Shown piece by piece: positions 36,491 through 45,473 of a stretch of DNA of 64,000 nt (position 1 is its first letter; every line of letters starts with the position of its first letter). The notes beneath the pieces are model-generated. The model did no database searches and was not told the DNA's origin. It worked only from the letters and a program-made list of their open reading frames with translations. The position numbers and the translations under genes are program-made. The stretch comes from Roseiarcus sp963805295 (GTDB lineage: Bacteria > Pseudomonadota > Alphaproteobacteria > Rhizobiales > Beijerinckiaceae). The DNA is taken from assembly GCA_963805295.1 (NCBI GenBank), contig CAWDTW010000078.1, positions 6,292 to 70,291 of the forward strand, given 5' to 3'.

Positions 36491-38044
36491 ATGACCGAAC
36501 CCGACGCTTCGACCCGCGTGCGCGCCGCACTGCCGCGCGGGCTGGTCGACCGCGACGCCGCCGATATCGCGGCGGCCGAAGCGATGATGGCGAAGATCCG
36601 CGCCGTCTATTCGCTCTACGGCTTCGAGGCGGTCGAGACGCCGTTCATCGAATTTACCGACGCGCTCGGCAAGTTCCTGCCCGACCAGGACCGGCCGAAC
36701 GAGGGCGTGTTCTCGTTCAAGGACGACGACGAGCAATGGCTGTCGCTGCGCTATGACTTGACCGCGCCGCTCGCCCGCTACGTCGCCGAACATTACGACC
36801 GGCTACCGAAGCCCTACCGGAGCTATCGCGCCGGCTGGGTGTTCCGCAACGAGAAGCCGGGGCCGGGCCGCTTCCGCCAGTTCATGCAGTTCGACGCCGA
36901 CACGGTCGGCTCGGCCTCGCCTGCCGCCGACGCCGAGATGTGCATGATGGCGGCCGACTGTCTGGAGGCGCTCGGCATCGAGCGCGGCGACTATGTCGTC
37001 AAACTCAACAACCGAAAAGTGCTGGACGGGGTGATGGAGGCGATCGGCCTCGGCGGGCCGGAGAACGCCGGGCGCCGGCTCGTCGTGATGCGCGCGATCG
37101 ACAAGTTCGACCGGCTCGGCCCTGCGGGCGTGCGCGCGCTATTGGGCGCCGGGCGAAAGGACGAAAGCGGCGATTTCACGCCGGGGGCGGGACTGGACGG
37201 CGCGCAAGCGGACAATGTTCTTCGATTCCTTGGATTCTCTTCTGAGGTCCACAGGGGCTACGAACCTGACCCACTCTTGCAAAGCGCAAGTTTGAATTCT
37301 GAACGCCTGGACTGGCTCGAGAAGCATGTGGAGCTAGGACCGATTGGCGCGGAAGGTCTCAACGAACTCCGAGGCATCGCGGACCTCGCGCGTGCGGCTG
37401 GATACGGGGAAGACCGAGTTCTGATCGACCGGTCCGTCGTGCGCGGGCTCGAATATTACACCGGCCCGGTTTTCGAGGCGGAGCTGACTTTCGAGACGCC
37501 CGACGAGGAAGGCAGGCCGGTCCGCTTCGGCTCGGTCGGCGGCGGCGGGCGCTACGACGGCCTCGTGGCGCGCTTTCGCGCCGAGCCGGTCCCGGCGACC
37601 GGCTTTTCGATCGGCGTGTCGCGGCTCTTGGCCGCGCTTCGCGCGATCAGGAGCCCGATCGTCGCCTCCGCCGAGGGCCCCGGCCCGGTGGTGGTGCTGG
37701 CGCTCGACCGCGACGCGAAGTCGATGGCGAACACCCAGCGTCTCGTCGCATCCTTGCGCGCCGCCGGAATCGCGGCCGAGCTCTATCTGGGCTCGGGCGG
37801 CATGAACGCGCAGCTCAAATACGCGGGCAGGCGCATGAGCCGCTGCGCCGTCATCCAGGGCTCGAACGAGCGTGACGCGCCGGGCGGCCCGCAGGTGACG
37901 ATCCGCGACCTCAAGCTCGGGGCCGAGCTCGCCAAGTCGACCAAGGACCGCGCCGACTATGTGGAGCTCCGCCAGCGGGCGCAGTTCACCGCGCCCGAAG
38001 GCGAGCTGGTCGAGCGCGTGCGCGAGGTGCTGGCGAGGGGGTAG
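36491..38044 (+). CDS. hisS: Histidine--tRNA ligase
   Basis: HisRS charges tRNA-His with histidine. From ATG 36491 (MTEPDASTRVRAALPRGLVDRD) the 517-residue protein has class II motif 1 region (AVYSLYGFEAVETPFIEFTD), motif 2 (YRAGWVFRNEKPGPGRFRQFMQFDADTVG), the HisRS motif VVRGLEYYTGPVFEAEL, GGGGRYDGLVARF, motif 3 (ATGFSIGVSRLLAAL) and an anticodon-binding domain. The ATG at 36362 would add 43 Arg/Pro-rich residues, so the inner start was preferred. Between about 37205 and 37430 base composition falls well below the rest of the gene (for example AATGTTCTTCGATTCCTTGG), without breaking the frame. Confidence 0.95.
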   Translation: MTEPDASTRVRAALPRGLVDRDAADIAAAEAMMAKIRAVYSLYGFEAVETPFIEFTDALGKFLPDQDRPNEGVFSFKDDDEQWLSLRYDLTAPLARYVAEHYDRLPKPYRSYRAGWVFRNEKPGPGRFRQFMQFDADTVGSASPAADAEMCMMAADCLEALGIERGDYVVKLNNRKVLDGVMEAIGLGGPENAGRRLVVMRAIDKFDRLGPAGVRALLGAGRKDESGDFTPGAGLDGAQADNVLRFLGFSSEVHRGYEPDPLLQSASLNSERLDWLEKHVELGPIGAEGLNELRGIADLARAAGYGEDRVLIDRSVVRGLEYYTGPVFEAELTFETPDEEGRPVRFGSVGGGGRYDGLVARFRAEPVPATGFSIGVSRLLAALRAIRSPIVASAEGPGPVVVLALDRDAKSMANTQRLVASLRAAGIAAELYLGSGGMNAQLKYAGRRMSRCAVIQGSNERDAPGGPQVTIRDLKLGAELAKSTKDRADYVELRQRAQFTAPEGELVERVREVLARG

Positions 38045-38170
38045 GCGGGGCCGGCGACCGCGTCGGCCACACCTCGTAGATGCGGCCGAAATCTCCCCGC
38101 TGAAGCCGAGGCGTTTCGAGGTCCGCTGAGGCGAAGCACAAGGGGCAACGCAAGCGTCGCGGCGCGCGCC

Positions 38171-38914
38171 TCACCCGCCGCTTGCCTGAGTCACCTCCGG
38201 CGGCACGCGGCCGCGAGTGAGCACCAGCTTGCCGCCCTGCAAGCGCCAGACGACCCGCTCGACGCGGGTCGCGCCCTTGGCGTTGATCTTGTAATCGACG
38301 ACGAGGGCAGTCTTGTCTTTAGGATCGATGAACCAGGTTCCCCCCACGACGATCGCCTTGCTTGCGTCCACTGTGGCGCCCTCGTTGTCGGCGTCGAGGG
38401 CGACCTGCGGCTTCGGCTTGAGATCGACGAGCGCGCCGGCGTGGAAGGCAAAGAAATCGAGATGCGTCGATGAATAGCCCTGGAACATCCCGCCGCTCTC
38501 GATCGCCATTGCGTCGTCGCCGGAAATCTCGACGGGCCACACGTCCATGACGGCGCCGAACGACCCGAGTTCCGTGAATTCGCGGAATTTCGCAATGGGC
38601 TTCAAGCCGCCGCCGATGCGCTGGATTACGTAGGCTGAAAGCGGCGCGCCGCAGCCGTGACAGCCCTCGCCCGGCACGCCCGCCTGAACGCGCAGCACAT
38701 CTGCGCTCGCGTAGCGAAGCACTTTGAGCGGATAGACGCAGTCGCTCTCCGTGCCGGCGAAATCCGCCTTGCCGAACACGGTCGCCACTTCGGAAGAAAG
38801 CAACGAGTCGGCGCGGACCTCCTTCTTCGCCGCCGCGCACAGCACCGCGGGCGCGTCGGCCCGCGCCGGATGCGCGATACAGAGCAAAGCTGCGACAAGG
38901 AGAAGGCGCTTCAC
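38171..38914 (-). CDS. Hypothetical secreted protein
   Basis: Starting at GTG 38914 (VKRLLLVAALLCIAHPARADAP) the 247-residue product has a clear signal peptide; the ATG at 39010 would precede it with 32 atypical residues. The mature protein contains CAAAKKEVRADSLLSSEVATVFGKADFAGTESDCVYPLKVLRY, a CHGCG motif (GVPGEGCHGCGAPLSAYVIQ), and a beta-rich half with TWFIDPKDKTALVVDYKINAKGATRVERVVWRLQGGKLVL. I do not recognise a family; CHGCG could bind metal or form a disulfide. Convergent with hisS. Confidence 0.75.
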   Translation of the reverse strand: MKRLLLVAALLCIAHPARADAPAVLCAAAKKEVRADSLLSSEVATVFGKADFAGTESDCVYPLKVLRYASADVLRVQAGVPGEGCHGCGAPLSAYVIQRIGGGLKPIAKFREFTELGSFGAVMDVWPVEISGDDAMAIESGGMFQGYSSTHLDFFAFHAGALVDLKPKPQVALDADNEGATVDASKAIVVGGTWFIDPKDKTALVVDYKINAKGATRVERVVWRLQGGKLVLTRGRVPPEVTQASGG

Positions 38915-39173
38915 GACGGCGACGGCGGAGTTTTCGTGGACAGGCGCACAGCGGGTCTTAGCAAGCTGTCGAAGAACGGGCAATGGCCTCCTCGGGCTTC
39001 GAGGCGCCATGCTGCGCGCCGTTCTTCAGCATGAGGGGTGACCTAAAAATCAACTCCTGCTAATCCTGAGGAGACCGAGGAATCTGGGCGTCCAACAAAG
39101 TTGAGTTAGCTTCCATCGGGGCGGTTCCGCCGCCCGGCAAAACCAGGGTAGAATAAAGACGAATAGAAACCTA

Positions 39174-40411
39174 GTCGCCAGCGTCATTAAATCTGTGGTG
39201 TTTTTCTGAATCTCTGTCGCGGCGATGCGGCGATGGAGGTGATTCGTGGCGGGCAGGGAGATTTCGGTCAAGAAATATGTGGTGAAGTTGAGCGCCGAGG
39301 AGCGCGAACGGCTGGAGGCGATGATCTGCGCGGGCAAGCATCCGGCGCAGTCGCTGACGAAGGCGCGCATCCTGTTGAAGGCGGACGTGTCGGAGGCGGG
39401 CGAAGGTTGGAGCGACAGCGCGATCTCGGCGGCGTTGGACACCAGCATCAACAATATCGGCCGCACCCGGCGTCGACTGGTCGAAGAAGGGATGGCGGCG
39501 GCGCTGACCCGCAAATACAATCCGAACTCCGCCCGGCCGCGGATTTTCGACGGGGCGGCGGAGGCGAAATTGATCGCCCTGACCTGCTCGCCGGCGCCCG
39601 AGGGGTTCGCGCGTTGGAGTTTGCGCCTGCTCGAGGAGAAGGTCGTCGAATTGAACATCGTCGAGAAGGCCAGCGACAACACGATCGGAAGGACTCTAAA
39701 AAAAACGTCCTCAAGCCCCACCGCAATCGGCAATGGGTGATCCCGCCGGACGCCAACGCCGGCTTCGTCGCCGCCATGGAAGACGTGCTGGAAACTTACC
39801 AGAAGCCGCGCGATCCCGATCGCCCCCTCGTCTGTCTGGATGAAATCCTCCAAGCAGTTGATCGTCGAGACGCGCGCTCCAATTCCGGCCAGACCCGGAC
39901 GAGCCGTCCGGCACGATTACGAATACGAGCGAAACGGCGTGGCCAATATATTCATGATTTTCGCGCCGCTGGAGGGCTGGCGCCGCGTCAAGGTCACCGA
40001 CCGCCACGCCGCCGCCGATTACGCGCAGGTGCTCAAGGAACTGTCCGACGTGCATTTTCCCGACGCCGAACAAATCAGGCTGGTCCAAGACAATCTGAGC
40101 ACGCACACGCCCGCCTCGCTCTACGCGGCCTTTCCCGCGCCAGAAGCGCGCCGCCTCGCCAAACGGTTCGAATGGCACTACACCCCCAAACACGGAAGCT
40201 GGCTCGACATGGCCAAATCCGAACTCGGCGTCCTGTCGAGCCAATGTCTGAGCCGCCGCATTCCAGACAAGCCGACCCTCGAAAAAGAAGTCGCCGCCTG
40301 GGAGGACCACCGCAACAAGCATCACGCAAAGGCCAACTGGCAATTCACCACAGACGACGCCCGCGTGAAGCTCAAGAGGCTCTACCCCTCATTTTGAATA
40401 ACTCGGGCGAC
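39174..40411 (+). mobile_element. IS630-family insertion sequence, copy A
   Basis: The 1,238-base element starts GTCGCCAGCGTCATTAAAT (left) and ends with the imperfect mirror ATTTTGAATAACTCGGGCGAC (right). It is flanked by TA at 39172-39173 and 40412-40413, within CTAG on both sides, as expected for IS630/Tc1-like elements that duplicate TA. It carries one transposase in two frames. The right end lies just before the orphan vapB gene. Confidence 0.85.
39246..40397 (+). CDS. IS630-family transposase in two frames, plus an extra indel
   Basis: The first frame (164 residues, VVKLSAEERERLEAMICAGKH, ARILLKADVSEAGEGWSD, TRRRLVEEG) is the helix-turn-helix half. At A8 in CTAAAAAAAACG a -1 slip gives KKNVLKPHRNRQWVIPPDANAGFVAAMEDVLETY, the usual IS630 fusion; such slippage is common in this family. 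A further extra T at about 39845 separates VCLDE from TSKQLIVETRAPIPARPG; then come IRLVQDNLSTHTPASLY (DDE Asp) and WHYTPKHGSWLDMAKSELGV (Glu). The first shift may be programmed; the second probably inactivates this copy or is a sequence error. Confidence 0.85.
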
Positions 40412-40422
40412 TAGGGACCTCA

Positions 40423-40707
40423 ATGACGTTGAGTATCAAAGACCCGGAAACCGAGCGGCTCGCACGCGCGCTCGCGCAACGGACCGGCGAGACTCTGACG
40501 GTCGCGACGCGGCGGGCTCTGGAAGAGAAGCTGCGCCGGATCGGCCGCGCCGCGCGACGCGCCGGGCTGCTCGAGGACCTTGCGGCGATCCGCCGGCGCT
40601 GGAGCAAAATGCCGTTGCTTGATCCGCGCAGCGCGGACGAGATCATCGGCTATGACGAGAACGGGGCTGCCCCGCTGACGGTGATCGGCACGTCGGCGAA
40701 CCTCTAA
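40423..40707 (+). CDS. VapB-type antitoxin (orphan), fused to a toxin-gene remnant
   Basis: The 94-residue protein begins MTLSIKDPETERLARALAQRTGETLTVATRRALEEKLRR, the Rv0623/VapB-like antitoxin fold, and continues AIRRRWSKMPLLDPRSADEIIGYDENG, the usual C-terminus. Instead of stopping there it runs into APLTVIGTSANL before TAA. That tail (ACGGTGATCGGCACGTCGGCG) looks like a mutated start of vapC, whose products begin MVIDTSA; the invariant Asp is Gly here. No PIN-domain gene follows. So the toxin is gone and the antitoxin carries a short non-native tail. The IS630 end lies 12 bases upstream of its ATG. Confidence 0.8.
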   Translation: MTLSIKDPETERLARALAQRTGETLTVATRRALEEKLRRIGRAARRAGLLEDLAAIRRRWSKMPLLDPRSADEIIGYDENGAAPLTVIGTSANL

Positions 40708-41390
40708 AAGTCGACGCCCCGAAAATTTGACCACCAAGTACACATAGAAAGCACGAAGGCCGGCTTCGCGCCTCTTTGTGCCCTCTTCGTGTTCTTGGTG
40801 GTGAATGTCCTGCCCCGGAGCCGCGGCGGACGGCGGGAGAGCGGGGCGCGGAGCGGCAGACAAAGTCTTCGACAAAATCTTTACGGACGGGGGAGTCTGT
40901 GCTATTGTTCCCGTTTTGTTCTTATCTCCGGCGGAGCGGAGGGATTCGGATGGCGCTTCATCCCTTCCCCCAGGAAGGACAGGGCCATGACGCTTTTTTA
41001 ATTTCCGCCGGGCGGCTCGCTCCTCCCTTTCCGGCTTGGCGCTCTCGAGGAGAAGAGGGCAGAAATTTTTTTTCGCCCGGGCGCCTCTCGTAACCAGTTG
41101 ATAAAGCGCAATTCGCGGAAGGAAATGGAAGAGAATGGAAGGAAATGGAAGCGCCTTTTGGCGGCTTCGGAAGCGTCTGGCCCCGCGCTTCCCGCGCGCT
41201 TGGCGCGTTTTTGAAATTTTCTGCGGCCGATCGACAGCGCGCCGCCCGCAAAAGGTCGCCGTCAAGCCGTTGAAAAGGCTCATGTCGGGAATGGACGATG
41301 GCCGACGCCGAAGGCATCGAGCACTACGGGTCGCGGGCGACGCTCGAGGCCTTCGAAGCCTATTTGAAGAAGCGCGGCTGAGCCTCCCTC
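40708..41390. other. Gene-poor interval with a short tandem repeat
   Basis: No convincing gene is seen in this 680-base interval. It contains three 10-base units (GGAAATGGAA, GAGAATGGAA, GGAAATGGAA) at 41121-41150. Near its end a 26-codon frame at 41301-41381 reads MADAEGIEHYGSRATLEAFEAYLKKRG; it could be the tail of a lost gene, but I cannot assign it. The first part is probably vapC debris and IS-flank sequence. Confidence 0.5.
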
Positions 41391-42170
41391 TCAGCCCTCG
41401 CGCGCGGCCTCCTTCACGGCGGCGATGAATTTGCGGATGCGCCCGGCGTTGGCGCCGAAATCGTGCTTGCCGACCCGCGAGACGGAGCGGACGTCGATCG
41501 CCGTCCGCGTGGCCCCCGGCCGGATGCGGATGGCGATGTCGCTGACGAATCCGAAGAACAGCGACCGGTCGGTCGCCTCGATGAGCGCGGCGCCGTCGCC
41601 GGCGAGGTTCGGCGGCTCGGCGTCGACGATGCGCCAGCCGAGGTCGCTCGCGGCGCCGAGCGCGAGCCGATAGGCCTCGGTCGAATCCATCTCGACCTGG
41701 ACGGTCTCGATGTCGGGATAGGCTTCGCGCTGCGTCGCGCGGCTCTCCTCGCTGGACGGCGGCGGCTCGTCCCCGGCGCGCGCCGCCCGCGCCTTCATCG
41801 AGATGAGAAACGTCGGTGGCGAGGCGAGGTCGGTCGAGACGTCGTTGATCGGCGGCAGGACGAAAGCGACGACGGCGAGAGCGACGGGATAGGCCATCAG
41901 CGCGGCGGCGAGGGCGAAGCCGAACGAAGCCTGTCCCGCCCCTCTGAGCCCGTCGCGCCAGATGACGACGGCGGCGGCGCCGGCGAGCATCGCCGCCAAG
42001 GCGGCGACGACGAGGGCGGACGCGAAGACGGTGAGCACGGCGGGCGGGTCGGCGGCGCCGAGCCGCGCCAGCGCGATCGCGACGGCGGCGATGGCGCAGG
42101 CGAAGATCGCGAGCCGGCGGGACCAGACCGCTGCGCGTGCGACGGGCTCCGCGACGATCAGGCGGCGCAA
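41391..42170 (-). CDS. DUF1499 membrane protein
   Basis: The 259-residue protein has three N-terminal membrane helices (LAIFACAIAAVAIALARLG, LTVFASALVVAALAAMLAGAAAVVIW, FALAAALMAYPVALAVVAFVLPPINDVSTDL) followed by the DUF1499 domain: INDVSTDLASPPTFL, YPDIETVQVEMDSTEAYRLALGAASDLGWRIVD, LIEATDRSLFFGFVSDIAIRIRPGATRTAIDVRSVSRVGKHDFGANAGRIRKFI. Its role is unknown. It lies 21 bases after the pilus-assembly-like gene, same strand. Confidence 0.88.
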   Translation of the reverse strand: MRRLIVAEPVARAAVWSRRLAIFACAIAAVAIALARLGAADPPAVLTVFASALVVAALAAMLAGAAAVVIWRDGLRGAGQASFGFALAAALMAYPVALAVVAFVLPPINDVSTDLASPPTFLISMKARAARAGDEPPPSSEESRATQREAYPDIETVQVEMDSTEAYRLALGAASDLGWRIVDAEPPNLAGDGAALIEATDRSLFFGFVSDIAIRIRPGATRTAIDVRSVSRVGKHDFGANAGRIRKFIAAVKEAAREG

Positions 42171-42191
42171 GGGCGCACCGCCGGGGTCAGG

Positions 42192-42659
42192 CTATTTGGC
42201 GCCCCCCGCGCCGCCCGTCGCGTAACCGTTGCGGGTCGTGATCTCGCTGCCGGCGTCGTTGAAAGTCTTCGTATCGTCGCCAAGCTGCACCGTCGGCATG
42301 CATTCGGGGTTGCAGGCATAGGATACGCGCGAGGCCCCGTTCTGCAAGACCACCACCGTCTTTGCCGGCAGGACGCGCAGCTGCCTTTCCAGGAGGATCG
42401 CCCCCTCGGAGTCGAGGGCGATGAGGTTCGTCTGGCCGTAGCCCTTGCCGGTGACGACCATCTCGCCGCCGCTCTTCAGCATCGTCACGTCGGCGATCAT
42501 CGGATTGCCGATGATGAGGGTCGAGGTTCCCGGCGGAAGCTTGGCGATCTGGGCCTGGTCGAGCGTGACCGGCAGCACGTCGGGGGACGACCCGGCGCGC
42601 GCGGGCTCGGCGCCGAAGGCGATGACGAAGGCGACGGCCAGCCAAAGGCGACACGACAT
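42192..42659 (-). CDS. Pilus-assembly-type (CpaC N-terminal-like) exported protein
   Basis: From ATG 42659 (MSCRLWLAVAFVIAFGAEPARA) the 155-residue protein has a signal peptide and then LPVTLDQAQIAKLPPGTSTLIIGNPMIADVTMLKSGGEMVVTGKGYGQTNLIALDSEGAILLERQLRVL, which matches the N-terminal domain of CpaC/RhcC secretins (BON-like pilus-assembly N-domain) with no secretin domain. Standalone versions are common in Rhizobiales; function unknown. It lies between the edd 3' fragment and DUF1499. Confidence 0.85.
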   Translation of the reverse strand: MSCRLWLAVAFVIAFGAEPARAGSSPDVLPVTLDQAQIAKLPPGTSTLIIGNPMIADVTMLKSGGEMVVTGKGYGQTNLIALDSEGAILLERQLRVLPAKTVVVLQNGASRVSYACNPECMPTVQLGDDTKTFNDAGSEITTRNGYATGGAGGAK

Positions 42660-42746
42660 CGAAGGGCCTCTCTCACGGGCAGGGACGAGGCCAGTATCGC
42701 CCGCAAAAAGTGAACGAAGCCTCAACGCACGCGCGGCGCCGCCGCG

Positions 42747-42824
42747 TCAGGCGGCGGGGAAAATCGCCGCGCCCTCGTCCGCCGACCCGACCGCGCCTCG
42801 GAAGAGGCTGAACAATTCACGCCC
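42747..42824 (-). pseudogene. edd: 3' end of edd, detached by a nested insertion
   Basis: Reading from the left edge of the ISAzo13 copy gives GRELFSLFRGAVGSADEGAAIFPAA and TGA at 42747-42749, the normal C-terminus of 6-phosphogluconate dehydratase. Joined to the main part of edd at 45474-47222 across one TAA copy, the frame is restored without change (HVGLGRELF). It is therefore separated from the rest of the gene only by the nested insertion. Confidence 0.9.
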
Positions 42825-42993
42825 TAAGGCGATGCAAAAACTATTGCTTCATTTCGTGAAACCTCGGCGAGATGCTGTAGTTCCATTCTGGATGGAATAC
42901 GTTTTGGGTCATGTTGAGGGTCGCCATTTCCGCGTCCGAGACCTTGATGCCCTTTGGATAGGTGTTGCTATCGAGTTCGCAGCGGATTTTGAG

Positions 42994-44304
42994 GGCTCGT
43001 CGCTATTTCAAGTGGGTGAATTGGCCAGAACGTCTCCGGCGATGAGGTAGACGACGGCTTTGAGATTTCGCTTGGTTCGGTAGCCTTTGGCCTTGCGCTT
43101 GGCGGCCTGCACGTTGCCGTTGATGGCTTCGAGGACGCCGTTGGAAAGGCCGGTGGCGATCGATCTGAGAATGCCCTCGGCCTTGGCCATGATCGTTTTG
43201 GCCAGTCGCTTCATCGGGCCGAGATCGCAGACCTGAACCCAGGCGTTCCAGCGATCGAGGAAGCGTCGGGCGGTCTTGGCGTCCATCGTGAACAGCTGTT
43301 GCAGGTTCATGCGGATTTGCATCGCCTGGATCGTGTCCAAGTTCTGCGCTTCCAATCTTGACAACGCTTCCTTCTCCTCCTGCGTCAGATGATTGACGTT
43401 CTTGAGGAAGATGTAGCGCCGGCCCTTGATCTGGAAGTTGTTCCGCGCTTCCTCGCGTCGCACCTGGTCGACGGCCTCGTTGGCGAGTTTGATGACGTGG
43501 AATTTGTCGAACGTGATCTCGGCGTTCTCGAAGTTCGCCTTGATCCCCGCTTCGAACGCCGCCCCCATGTCGATGCTGGCGTCGGTGACCGCCTCGCGCT
43601 TGCCGCCGTGCGCCTCGAGGAAATCCGCGAATTCCTTCACCGTCGCGGCGTCCTTGCCGTCGGCCACGTAGATGACTTTGCGCAGCGCCATGTCGACGAA
43701 CAGGCTGACATAGTCGTGGCCGCGCCGCGCCGAGGTTTCGTCGGCGGCGATGCGCCGCACCTGCGACAAATCCAGCGCCTCCACCGCGCGCCAAACGTAA
43801 TGCTCGACGATCCGCCACAAGCGCGTGTCGTGCTCGCCAAGCCGCTTGGCCGCATTGGCGATCGGCATCGCCTTGGCCAGCGCCAGCACGTAGGCCTCGA
43901 ACAACAACGTGAACCCGCAACCCGCCCGAGCCCACGGCGTGGCGACCTTGCGCACCCCGCAGTTCGGACAGCTCACTCGCGGCACACGAGCGTGCAACAG
44001 CGTGCGATGCTGGAAGAAGTCCAGATGCCGCCACGTTTCATCCTTCGTGTCGTGAACCGCGCAACCCTCGCGTCCGCACTCGGCGCAGGCGAACCGGCTC
44101 CCGCGCGGAAAATCCACATCCAAATCGAGCCGACCATCCTCGACCGCAAACTCGCTCCGCGTCACCGTCCACGGCGACGGCAACCCAAGGGCCAACTGGA
44201 AAAGATCGGTGTCTCGCATCCCCTCACAATAAACTCGATCCCAACCGATCGCTCCCCAAGCCAACCCAAAAAACGGCCTTACCCACTCCATTCAGCGAGG
44301 AGCC
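42994..44304 (-). mobile_element. ISL3-family insertion sequence (complete)
   Basis: The 1,311-base element has inverted ends GGCTCGTCGCTATTTCAAG (left) and GGCTCCTCGCTGAATGGAG (right, reverse complement), and is flanked by the perfect 8-base target duplication ATTTTGAG at 42986-42993 and 44305-44312. An 8-base duplication is typical of ISL3. It contains one intact transposase gene and interrupts ISAzo13 copy 2. Confidence 0.95.
43008..44219 (-). CDS. ISL3-family transposase
   Basis: From ATG 44219 (MRDTDLFQLALGLPSPWTV) the roughly 403-residue protein has a zinc-finger N-terminal part (FACAECGREGCAVHDTKDETWRHLDFFQHRTLLHARVPRVSCPNCG), then an ISL3 DDE domain with RRIAADETSARRGHDYVSL (Asp), VTDASIDMGAAFEAG (Asp), and a C-terminal GVLEAINGNVQAAKRKAKGYR (Glu). 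This order matches IS204/IS1001/IS1165-type transposases. An upstream ATG at 44291 lies near the IS end and adds atypical residues. The frame is intact. Confidence 0.94.
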   Translation of the reverse strand: MRDTDLFQLALGLPSPWTVTRSEFAVEDGRLDLDVDFPRGSRFACAECGREGCAVHDTKDETWRHLDFFQHRTLLHARVPRVSCPNCGVRKVATPWARAGCGFTLLFEAYVLALAKAMPIANAAKRLGEHDTRLWRIVEHYVWRAVEALDLSQVRRIAADETSARRGHDYVSLFVDMALRKVIYVADGKDAATVKEFADFLEAHGGKREAVTDASIDMGAAFEAGIKANFENAEITFDKFHVIKLANEAVDQVRREEARNNFQIKGRRYIFLKNVNHLTQEEKEALSRLEAQNLDTIQAMQIRMNLQQLFTMDAKTARRFLDRWNAWVQVCDLGPMKRLAKTIMAKAEGILRSIATGLSNGVLEAINGNVQAAKRKAKGYRTKRNLKAVVYLIAGDVLANSPT

Positions 44305-45473
44305 ATTTTGAGACCGGTTTTCGTCGTGGTGTTGGCGATCAGTTCGATGACGATGAGGAGGCTGAGGAGTGGCGTCGCGCGCCAGTTCTGCGTGATGTGG
44401 CAGAACATGCGATGCTCGATCTTGTTCCACTTCGAAGTCCCTGGCGGATAGTGGCAAACCTGAATGATCAGACCGGTTTCGTCCGCGAGTTGTTGGAGGG
44501 CCAACTTCCAGAGCCGCAGCCGTGAACCATTGGAGCCGCCGCCGTCGGCCGTGATCATCAGGCGCCTCATCCCGGGATAGAGCTTCCAACCCATCTGATC
44601 GAGCCAGCATCGGACGGCGTTGACGGCGAACTCCCCGGTGTCGTGGTCAATTCCGAGGCTGACATAGCCGAGGTTGGCGCCGATGTCGTAGACCCCGTAA
44701 GGGACGACCTTGCCCAACTCCTTGTCCTCGAAATCGTGAGCGTTGACCTCGATCGGTTCGCCCTGCGGCCCATAGTCGCTACCGCCGTTCTTGAATTCGC
44801 CCAGCAATTCCTTCTTCTTCGCGTCGATCGATATCACGGGTTCGCCGGCCGCCTGAAACGCCTCGACCTTCGCGTTGATATATTCGAACTGGGCGTCGCG
44901 ATCAGGATGTTTGCCGGCTTCCTTGGTCTTGCGGTTGGAATGGCGACAATATTTCAGTTCCTCCAGCAGCTTGGGAATGGTCGAGGAACTCACTTTGTGA
45001 CCCATGGCGCGAAGCGCCGTCGCCAGCTTGTCGTGGCTCTTGGAGACCCATCGCAACGGCCGCATCGGGTCGCCCATCGTCGCCGGCTCGAGCAATCGTT
45101 GCAAGTCCTCCAACAGCGTCGGGTCCTTGACCGTCAACCGAGGAGTGCCCCCGCCCTTGCGCCGCACCTCTCCCGTCAAGGAGCCGGGGTTCCGCAAGTC
45201 CTTCAGACCGCGCCCAATCGTGCTCCGGGCGACCTTCGTCGCGCGCGCGACCGCCGCAATCCCGCCGTAGCCCGCCGCCTTCGCCTCCGCCGCCGCGCTC
45301 AACCGCCGGCGTCGCTCGTCCAGCGAAGGCCGAAGCGCGTCAAACCGGACGCGCAGGGATGATTCGTCTATCATCATCACGATATAGACGCTCGCCTCGC
45401 ACTCGGGAATCCGCTAAACAGCCGATGCCAGTAAAATCGCAAATTCCGAAATCGGCTATTTTTGGGCGTCGCC

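Larger units (their letters stand above)
42841..45380 (-). pseudogene. ISAzo13-family transposase split by an ISL3 insertion
   Basis: The 5' part (44305-45380) encodes the same protein as the intact copy at 13967-15187 up to TTTKTGLK, and the 3' part (42841-42993) supplies the last 50 residues or so (IRCELDSNTYPKGIKVSDAEMATLNMTRNSFHPEWN). Both catalytic Asp and the Glu lie in the 5' part, but translation now runs into ISL3 sequence and stops after MAPR. Only one residue difference from copy 1 is noticed near the N-terminus, so it was inserted or copied recently. Confidence 0.9.
42828..45473 (-). mobile_element. ISAzo13-family insertion sequence, copy 2, interrupted by ISL3
   Basis: The left end (GGCGATGC-AAAAACTATTGC) and right end (GGGCGTCGCC) match copy 1, and TAA flanks the element at 42825-42827 and 45474-45476. 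The left inverted repeat lacks two C compared with copy 1. An ISL3-family element inserted at 42994-44304 splits the transposase gene (pieces at 42841-42993 and 44305-45380). It lies inside edd. Confidence 0.93.

Noticed and set aside
41121..41150. CRISPR-like repeat
   Set aside because: Only three adjacent 10-base units with no spacers; a simple tandem repeat.
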